From the NCBI RefSeq assembly GCF_003731765.1, contig NZ_MOAL01000006.1:1-64000 (forward strand): a stretch of DNA of 64,000 nt, given 5' to 3'. This document shows, in pieces, positions 58,501 to 64,000 of this stretch; position 1 is the stretch's first letter, and each line of letters starts with the position of its first letter. The position numbers and the translations under genes are program-made. The notes beneath the pieces were generated by a model, which saw only the letters and a program-made list of their open reading frames with translations, had not been told where the DNA came from and did not search any database. Source of the DNA: Pseudomonas chlororaphis (GTDB taxonomy: Bacteria; Pseudomonadota; Gammaproteobacteria; Pseudomonadales; Pseudomonadaceae).

Positions 58501-61500
58501 CCTGCCCGAGTACATGGTGCCCACCTACCTGATGCTCCTGGAAAAACTGCCGGTGACCGCTAACGGCAAACTCGATCGTCGTGCCTTGCCCGCTCCCCAG
58601 AGCAACCAGGGCCACGGTTTCGTCGCCCCGGTCAGCAGCATGGAAAAAGCCCTGGCGCTGATCTGGCAGGAGGTGCTGGGGCTGGAGCAGGTGGGGGTGG
58701 ACGATAACTTCTTCGAACTGGGCGGTGACTCGATCATTTCCATCCAGGTCGTCAGTCGGGCCCGGCAGGCCGGCATCGCCCTTAACCCACGGGACTTGTT
58801 CCAGTACCAGAACGTACGCAGCCTGGCCCAGGTGGCGGTGCTGGCCACGGCGCCGGCCGTGGACCAGGGCGCGGTCAGCGGCGAAGTGCTGTTGACACCG
58901 GTGCAACAGCGTTTCTTCGAACAGGTGCGTGTGGCTCGCGACCACTGGAACCAGTCGATCCTGCTGACTCCGAGAGAAACCTTGCAGGCACCGCCGCTGC
59001 AAGCCGCCCTCAAGCACCTGTTGCAACATCACGACGCCTTGCGGTTGCAGTACCAAGGCACTGCCAACGGCTGGCGCCAGTGGCAAGGGGCGGCGGAGCC
59101 AGGTGAGTTGTGGCTGCGGCGTGCCGAATCACCTGAAGCCCTGTCAGCCTTGTGCGAGGCCGCCCAGCAAAGCCTGGATCTGCAACAGGGGCCGCTGCTG
59201 CGGGCGCTGCTGGTGCAGATGGCGGACGGCAGCCAACGGCTGCTACTGGTGATCCATCACCTGGTGGTGGACGGGGTGTCCTGGCGGGTGCTGCTGGAGG
59301 ACCTGCAGCAGCTGTATCGCCAGCTCAGCAAGGGGGGCACACCCGGACTGCCGGCCAAGACCTGGTCTTATCAAGCCTGGGCCGAGCAGTTGCAGGCCCA
59401 TGTGCCTCAAGTACTGGCTCAACTGCCGTACTGGCGTGCCCAGCAACAAGGCGCGCTCGACCTGCCGTGCGACAACCCCCAGGGCAGCCAGGAGAACCGT
59501 CATGGCCAGACCTTGCACTGGCGCCTGGACGCCACCCGTACCCGGCAATTGCTGCAACAGGCACCGGCGGCCTACCGGACCCAGGTCAATGACCTGCTGC
59601 TAACCGCGCTGGCCCGTGTGATCTGCCGCTGGAGCGGGCATCCCGGAGCCCTGATCGAACTTGAAGGGCATGGTCGCGAAGAGCTGGTGGAGGGCATCGA
59701 CCTGACCCGTACCGTCGGCTGGTTCACCAGCCTGTTCCCGGTGCTGTTGCAACCGCAGGCGGAACTTGGCGACGCCCTCAAGTGCATCAAGGAGCAACTG
59801 CGTGCAGTGCCCGGCAAGGGCTTGGGTTACGGCCTGTTGCGTTATCTGGGCGGCGCAGAGGTCAGTGAGTCGTTGGCCGGCCTCGGGCAACCGCGTATTA
59901 CGTTCAACTACCTCGGGCAGTTCGATCGGCAGTTTGATGACCGAGCCCTGTGGCAGCCGGCCACTGAGCGTTCGGGGGCGGCTCAGGATCCGAGTGCGCC
60001 GCTGGCCAACTGGTTGACCCTGGAGGGCCAGGTCTACGGTGGCGAATTGGCGTTGCAGTGGGGCTTCAGTACCCAGATGTTCGAACCGGCCACGGTGCAG
60101 CGTCTGGTCGATGCCTATGGTGCTGAACTGGAGGCGTTGATCGAACACTGCTGCACTCGTTCGCAGAGCGCTGCGACCCCATCGGACTTCCCTTTGGCGC
60201 GACTGTCCCAGGCCCAGCTGGACGGTCTATCCCTGGACATGAGCGGTGTCGAGGACCTCTATCCCTTGGCACCGCTGCAACAGGGGCTGTTGTTCCACAC
60301 CCTCTACGAGGAGGCGGCCGGGGCTTATATCAACCAATTGCAGGTGACGGTGCACAACCTCGACCCGCAGCGTTTTCGCGATGCCTGGCAGGCCACCCTG
60401 GACGCCCATGAAGTGCTGCGCAGCAGCGTGCTGCACCAGGGCGAGTTGGAGCAGGCCCTGCAGGTGGTGCACAAACAGGTACGGCTGCCCTTTGTCGAAT
60501 ACGACTGGCGTCAGCGTCCGGACCAGGCGTCGGCCTTGGCCGAGTTGGCCGCGGCACAGCGAGCCCAGGGTTTCGACTTGGCACAGGCGCCGTTGCTGCG
60601 GGTGGTGCTGGTGCGCACTGCCGAGCAGAGCCACCAGTTGATTTATACCCATCACCATATTCTCCTGGATGGCTGGAGCAACTCGCAGTTGCTGGGTGAG
60701 GTGTTGCAACGGTATGCAGGGCAGGCCGTGGCGACGACGCCTGGGCGTTACCGCGATTACATCGCCTGGCTAAGCCAGCAGGATGCGCAACAGAGCGAGG
60801 CCTTCTGGAGTGAACAGCTGGCTGGTCTGCAAGCACCGACGCGGTTGGCCCAGGCCGTGGAGCGTCACACCGAGGTCCGGAGCGACAGCGGTCACGGGCT
60901 GTATGAATACGCTCTGGACCTGACGCAGACGCAGCGTCTGAGCGAGTTTGCGCGGAGCCTCAAAGTCACCCTCAACACCCTGGTGCAAGGCGCTTGGTTG
61001 TTGTTGCTACAGCGCCATACCGGCCAGCAAACGGTGGCCATGGGCACCACGGTGGCTGGGCGTCCGGCGGCCCTGCCCGGGGTCGAGTCGCAGTTAGGCC
61101 TGTTTATCAACACCTTGCCTCTGGTGGCCAGCCCCCAGCCGGAAGACCTTCTTGGGGCCTGGTTGCAAGCCTTGCAGGCGTGCAACGTGGCGATGCGCGA
61201 GCAGGAGCACACCCCGCTGTTCGACATCCAGCGCTGGGCCGGGCACGGCGGCGAATCGTTGTTCGATACCCTGCTGGTCTTTGAAAACTACCCCATCGCC
61301 GAAACCCTGCAGCGCGGTGCCCCTGAGGGTTTGAGTTTTGGTGAGGTCGGCAATCATGAGCAGACCAACTATCCGCTTGCTCTAGGGGTCCATCTGGGGC
61401 AGACCCTGGCGCTGAACTTCAGTTATGCGCGACATCAACTGCGCGCCGCCAGCGTCGAGCAACTGGCGCAGCAGTTCGGACATTTGTTGTTGGGCATGGC

Positions 61501-63445
61501 CACTGCAGGCAGCACGGCCCCTTTGGGGACCTTGCACCTGGTGGATCAGGCGGTACAACTGCAGCGCCTGGAGGCCTGGCAAGACATTGAGCAGCACTAC
61601 CCGGTGCAGCGTTGCATTCATCAATTGATCGAAGACCAGGCCCTGGCCCAGCCTGAGGCCCTGGCCATGGTGATGGGCGACCAACGCCTGAGCTACGGTC
61701 AGCTCAACCGCCAGGCCAACCAACTGGCGCATCGCTTGATCGCCGCCGGCGTCGGGCCGGATGTGCGGGTTGGTATTGCCTTGGAGCGGGGTGCCACTCT
61801 GTTGGTGGGGCTACTCGCCATTCTCAAGTCCGGGGGAGCCTACGTGCCGCTGGACCCGCAATACCCGGCGGACCGCTTGGCGTACATGATTGAAGACAGT
61901 GGCCTGCAACTGCTGCTGACTCGCCAGTCGCTGCTGGCCCAGCTACCGCAGGTGGAGCATCTGCCGGTGCTGTTGCTGGAGGCCGATGACGCGTGCGCGG
62001 CGCAGCCCGAAGACAATCCACAGACCCAGGTCCAGTCCGGTCACTTGGCCTATGTGATCTACACCTCGGGCTCCACCGGTCAACCCAAGGGCGTGGCCAT
62101 CGCTCACGATGCCCTGGTCATGCATTGCCTGGCCACAGGTCGCTGGTATGAGATGACTCCGGCGGATTGCGAGCTGCACTTCCTCTCGTTCGCCTTCGAC
62201 GGTGCCCACGAGCGCTGGCTGACCAGTCTGGTGATGGGGGGCAGCTTGCTGTTGCGTGATGACAGTCTTTGGACTCCGGCCCAGACCTACGAAGCCATTC
62301 GCCAGCATGGCGTGACCATGGCCGGCTTCCCTCCGGCCTATTTGCAGCAACTGGCCGAGCATGCCGAGGCGGTGGGTAACCCGCCGCCGGTGCGGCTCTA
62401 CAGCTTTGGGGGTGAGGCCATGCCCCAGGCCACCTTCGAGCTGGTCAGCCGAGTGCTGCGTCCGCAACTGTTGATCAATGGCTACGGGCCGACGGAAACC
62501 GTGGTCACGCCTTTGGTGTGGAAGGCCCGATGTGGTGAACCTTGCCCAACGGCTTATGCACCCATCGGCCACTGTGTCGGCCAGCGCCGTGCCTATGTGC
62601 TGGATGCCGCGCTGAACCTGGTGCCACACGGTGCCACTGGCGAGCTGTACTTGGGCGGTGAGGGTTTGGCCCGTGGGTACTTGCAGCGTCCGCAAATGAC
62701 TGCGGAACGTTTTGTCGCTGACCCTTTTGACACACAGGGCGGGCGCTTGTATCGCACCGGCGACCTGGTGCGCCAGGGCGACGATGGGGCCTTGGAGTAC
62801 GTCGGTCGGATCGACCAGCAAGTGAAGATTCGTGGCTTCCGCATTGAATTGGGGGAGATCGAGGCGCGTCTGCTGGAGCTGCCAGAGGTCAGCGAGGCCA
62901 TTGTCATGGCCCAGCCGGGGCCCCTGGGGCCGCAACTGGTGGCCTATGTAGTCGCCGCAACCATGCCTGCCGATCTGCCGGCCCAGGCGCAGTTGCGCTT
63001 GGCACTGCGCGAACGCCTGAGTGAAAGGCTGCCGGCCTACATGCTGCCGGCCCATTGGCTGCTGCTGGCGCAGTTACCGCAACTGCCCAACGGCAAGCTC
63101 GACCGCAAGGCCCTGCCCAAGGTGGAGCCCGTATCGGAGCAGGCCTACGAGGCGCCGCAAGGTGACCTGGAGCAACGCCTGGCGCAGCTATGGGCCGGGG
63201 TGCTGAAGGTGGATCAGGTCGGTCGTAACCATCACTTTTTTGAACTGGGGGGGCATTCCTTGCTGGCGGTCACCCTGGTCTCACGTATTCAGTTGGAGTT
63301 GGGGATCAAGTTGACACCGCAAAGCCTGTTTCAGATGCCTGTGCTGAGCGATTTCGCCAGCCATTTGCACGCGCTGACTGCGCAACAACCCGCCCCGGAC
63401 TTCAGCCTGCTTGAAGCCCTGCTCGACGAAGTGGAGGAAGCCTGA
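55586..63445 (+). CDS. Pyoverdine-type nonribosomal peptide synthetase, C-A-T-E-C-A-T
   Basis: A 2619-residue two-module synthetase with the N-terminus typical of pyoverdine peptide synthetases (LARRFIELPLEKRRLFLDGL). Domains: condensation C1 (about 45-480, HHIVSDG), adenylation A1 (about 500-1000), carrier T1 with Ppant serine S1049 (GGDSI), epimerase E (about 1095-1530, HHLVVDG), condensation C2 of D-donor type (about 1557-1990, HHILLDG), A2 (about 2007-2500) and T2 with S2558 (GGHSL). Reading the specificity pocket gives DVWHVSLIDK for A1, the serine signature, so module 1 makes D-Ser. A2 reads DGEGSGGVTK, which I associate with lysine/ornithine-type pyoverdine modules (from memory). D-Ser-Lys is a known start of P. 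fluorescens pyoverdines. No thioesterase domain; the next NRPS gene overlaps by one base (TGATG). Confidence 0.93.
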   Translation: MNAEKSLKLARRFIELPLEKRRLFLDGLRAENIDFSLFPIPSGVAAEDRQALSYAQQRMWVLWQLDPASGAYNLPGAVRLRGALDRSALERAFTSLIERHETLRTVFKRRADERLEQVPAEWVVPVDLEDFSVLVAAEREQAVAAEAQRQSLLPFDLENGPLLRVKLLKLDEHEHVLLLTLHHIVSDGWSMNVLIDEFIRCYDAHEQGLAPQLAELPIQYSDYALWQRRWLEAGEQERQLAYWLEQLGDEHPVLELLTDHPRPALPSYRGTRYEFAVAPQLAEQLRGLAQRHQVTLFMVLLGAFNILLHRYTGQTDLRVGVPIANRNRREVEGLIGFFVNTQVLRTRLAGQQSVAQLLQQVKETALGAQAHQELPFERLVEALKLERSLSHTPLFQVMYNHQPQVADIQGLSSASGLELGLIHWQGRTTQFDLSLDTYEQGGRLQAALTYASDLFEAATIERMAEHWTQLLHAMVQDPQQRIGELAMLSAEERQVLVHDWNATAQVYPTERCLHELIAEQVRRSPDAPALAFGARQLSYAQLDAQANQWAHWLRERGVGPDVLVGIAAERSLEMVIGLLAILKAGGAYLPLDPEYPRERLAYMIEDSGIHLLLTQQALLAQLPVDGLQVQVLDQADGWLQGYSEQAPQVAVDSQHLAYVIYTSGSTGKPKGAGNSHGALVNRLCWMQQAYGLEASDSVLQKTPFSFDVSVWEFFWPLLSGARLVMAAPGEHRDPALLIDTIVAEGISTLHFVPSMLQAFIHQPGVEACRSLKRIVCSGEALPLDAQQQVFAKLPEAGLFNLYGPTEAAIDVTHWTCVDEGREAVPIGRPIANLRMHVLDAELQPVPAGVAGELYLGGAGLARSYHRRPALSAERFVPCPFHSGQRLYRTGDRVRQRRDGVIDYLGRLDHQVKLRGLRIELGEIEARLLQHSLVREAVVLVQDGKSLVAYLVLQDGEKPEDWSSQLKAWLLVSLPEYMVPTYLMLLEKLPVTANGKLDRRALPAPQSNQGHGFVAPVSSMEKALALIWQEVLGLEQVGVDDNFFELGGDSIISIQVVSRARQAGIALNPRDLFQYQNVRSLAQVAVLATAPAVDQGAVSGEVLLTPVQQRFFEQVRVARDHWNQSILLTPRETLQAPPLQAALKHLLQHHDALRLQYQGTANGWRQWQGAAEPGELWLRRAESPEALSALCEAAQQSLDLQQGPLLRALLVQMADGSQRLLLVIHHLVVDGVSWRVLLEDLQQLYRQLSKGGTPGLPAKTWSYQAWAEQLQAHVPQVLAQLPYWRAQQQGALDLPCDNPQGSQENRHGQTLHWRLDATRTRQLLQQAPAAYRTQVNDLLLTALARVICRWSGHPGALIELEGHGREELVEGIDLTRTVGWFTSLFPVLLQPQAELGDALKCIKEQLRAVPGKGLGYGLLRYLGGAEVSESLAGLGQPRITFNYLGQFDRQFDDRALWQPATERSGAAQDPSAPLANWLTLEGQVYGGELALQWGFSTQMFEPATVQRLVDAYGAELEALIEHCCTRSQSAATPSDFPLARLSQAQLDGLSLDMSGVEDLYPLAPLQQGLLFHTLYEEAAGAYINQLQVTVHNLDPQRFRDAWQATLDAHEVLRSSVLHQGELEQALQVVHKQVRLPFVEYDWRQRPDQASALAELAAAQRAQGFDLAQAPLLRVVLVRTAEQSHQLIYTHHHILLDGWSNSQLLGEVLQRYAGQAVATTPGRYRDYIAWLSQQDAQQSEAFWSEQLAGLQAPTRLAQAVERHTEVRSDSGHGLYEYALDLTQTQRLSEFARSLKVTLNTLVQGAWLLLLQRHTGQQTVAMGTTVAGRPAALPGVESQLGLFINTLPLVASPQPEDLLGAWLQALQACNVAMREQEHTPLFDIQRWAGHGGESLFDTLLVFENYPIAETLQRGAPEGLSFGEVGNHEQTNYPLALGVHLGQTLALNFSYARHQLRAASVEQLAQQFGHLLLGMATAGSTAPLGTLHLVDQAVQLQRLEAWQDIEQHYPVQRCIHQLIEDQALAQPEALAMVMGDQRLSYGQLNRQANQLAHRLIAAGVGPDVRVGIALERGATLLVGLLAILKSGGAYVPLDPQYPADRLAYMIEDSGLQLLLTRQSLLAQLPQVEHLPVLLLEADDACAAQPEDNPQTQVQSGHLAYVIYTSGSTGQPKGVAIAHDALVMHCLATGRWYEMTPADCELHFLSFAFDGAHERWLTSLVMGGSLLLRDDSLWTPAQTYEAIRQHGVTMAGFPPAYLQQLAEHAEAVGNPPPVRLYSFGGEAMPQATFELVSRVLRPQLLINGYGPTETVVTPLVWKARCGEPCPTAYAPIGHCVGQRRAYVLDAALNLVPHGATGELYLGGEGLARGYLQRPQMTAERFVADPFDTQGGRLYRTGDLVRQGDDGALEYVGRIDQQVKIRGFRIELGEIEARLLELPEVSEAIVMAQPGPLGPQLVAYVVAATMPADLPAQAQLRLALRERLSERLPAYMLPAHWLLLAQLPQLPNGKLDRKALPKVEPVSEQAYEAPQGDLEQRLAQLWAGVLKVDQVGRNHHFFELGGHSLLAVTLVSRIQLELGIKLTPQSLFQMPVLSDFASHLHALTAQQPAPDFSLLEALLDEVEEA

Positions 63446-64000
63446 TGGACCAGAGTACGGCGCTGAGAATTGCCCAACGATTTGCCACCCTTGCGGCCGA
63501 TAAGCAAAAAATCTACTGGCAGAAGATGCTTCAGGAGAACGTCTCTCCGGCCAACTTGCCGATCCCTTCGGTCCAGGCTCATTTTGCCCGGCTGCCCCTG
63601 TCTTATGCCCAGGAACGTCAATGGTTCCTGTGGCAACTGGACCCGAACAGCGCCGCCTATAACGTGCCCCTGGCGTTGCGTCTTACGGGGCCACTGAACC
63701 TGTCGGCGCTTGAGCAGAGCTTCAACGGTTTGGTTGCCCGCCATGAAACCCTGCGCACTGCGTTCGAGCAGAGTGACGAAGGGCTGCATCAGCGAATTGA
63801 ACCTGCCATCCAGTGGGTCCTTGAGGTGCAGTCTGTTGCCCCGGGGCAAGACCTGGATGCGGCGACTGCGGATTTTGTGCAGCAGCAGTCACGCCAGCCT
63901 TTTGACCTGAGCCAAGCGCCGTTGCTGCGGGTCAAGCTGTTGCGCCTGGCCTCTGAGGAGCATGTGCTGGCCTTGACCCTGCATCACATCGTCTCCGATG
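63445..64000 (+). CDS. Second NRPS, truncated by the window end (condensation domain)
   Basis: The gene starts with the ATG at 63445, overlapping the previous stop codon, and is open to the window edge (185 codons seen). The visible part is an LCL-type condensation domain (LPLSYAQERQWFLWQLDP; LHHIVSD at the edge) preceded by a pyoverdine-synthetase-type N-terminal helix (ALRIAQRFATLAADKQKIYWQKML). It accepts the dipeptidyl intermediate from the upstream synthetase and continues the peptide chain. The remaining modules lie outside the window. Confidence 0.9.
   Translation, partial: MDQSTALRIAQRFATLAADKQKIYWQKMLQENVSPANLPIPSVQAHFARLPLSYAQERQWFLWQLDPNSAAYNVPLALRLTGPLNLSALEQSFNGLVARHETLRTAFEQSDEGLHQRIEPAIQWVLEVQSVAPGQDLDAATADFVQQQSRQPFDLSQAPLLRVKLLRLASEEHVLALTLHHIVSD

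Noticed and set aside
1..64000. CRISPR arrays, transposases, tRNA genes or prophage
   Set aside because: No regularly spaced direct repeats of CRISPR type, no transposase or integrase motifs and no tRNA cloverleaf were seen; the only dispersed repeats are REP elements.

Overview
The window is GC-rich chromosome, almost certainly from the Pseudomonas fluorescens group. The evidence is the REP/BIME elements typical of fluorescent pseudomonads, a pyoverdine-type peptide synthetase preceded by PvdS-type iron-starvation boxes, an Rsm-family GGA-repeat small RNA and many family-level gene types. About 50 protein genes, one small RNA and several regulatory palindromes can be supported. No tRNA, rRNA, CRISPR array, transposase or prophage was seen.

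Region 1 (1-4087): a lone PBP2-type transpeptidase, a LysR regulator and a class II aldolase. Region 2 (4088-13968): a sigma-54 activator gene overlapped by qhpF, qhpE and qhpG (export and maturation of the quinohemoprotein amine dehydrogenase gamma subunit), a tandem REP array, then a YtcJ-type amidohydrolase and a phenylacetaldehyde-dehydrogenase-like enzyme. Region 3 (14045-26659): a three-gene efflux system, AraC, hemerythrin, an Aer-like energy-taxis receptor, ArsR/old yellow enzyme, a HAD phosphatase and a WG-repeat lipoprotein. Region 4 (26873-31706): qhpA-qhpD-qhpC-qhpB, the structural part of the amine dehydrogenase with its radical-SAM crosslinking enzyme. The qhp system is therefore split by about 17 kb, yet both halves and the aldehyde dehydrogenase show GG-N10-GC (or near) promoters and shared GTCKCA-N3-TGMGAC palindromes, pointing to one sigma-54 regulon: amine to aldehyde to acid.

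Region 5 (31791-43237): small housekeeping or accessory genes, a FecI-FecR-TonB receptor signalling set, an ArsR/SRPBCC pair, an RsmX-like sRNA, MocR/LysE/ABM genes, and an isonitrile hydratase with Cys at position 101. With the deformylase-family amidohydrolase, QHNDH and ALDH, the window could encode a complete isonitrile to formamide to amine to aldehyde to acid route (inference). Region 6 (43256-50349): an unusual operon whose last gene fuses an alpha/beta-hydrolase to PEP-synthase-like domains, preceded by a membrane-SDR fusion and a small membrane protein, then a GH15 glucoamylase and an SDR.

Region 7 (50451-64000): TetR with a pair of identical inverted operators and its MFS transporter, then a pyoverdine block: thioesterase, a divergent siderophore-interacting flavoprotein plus SCP2-JmjC hydroxylase operon, and a two-module NRPS (C-A-T-E-C-A-T; specificity-code reading D-Ser then probably Lys) followed by a second NRPS cut by the window end. 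Three PvdS-type boxes, one a perfect TAAAT-N16-CGT, tie these genes together.
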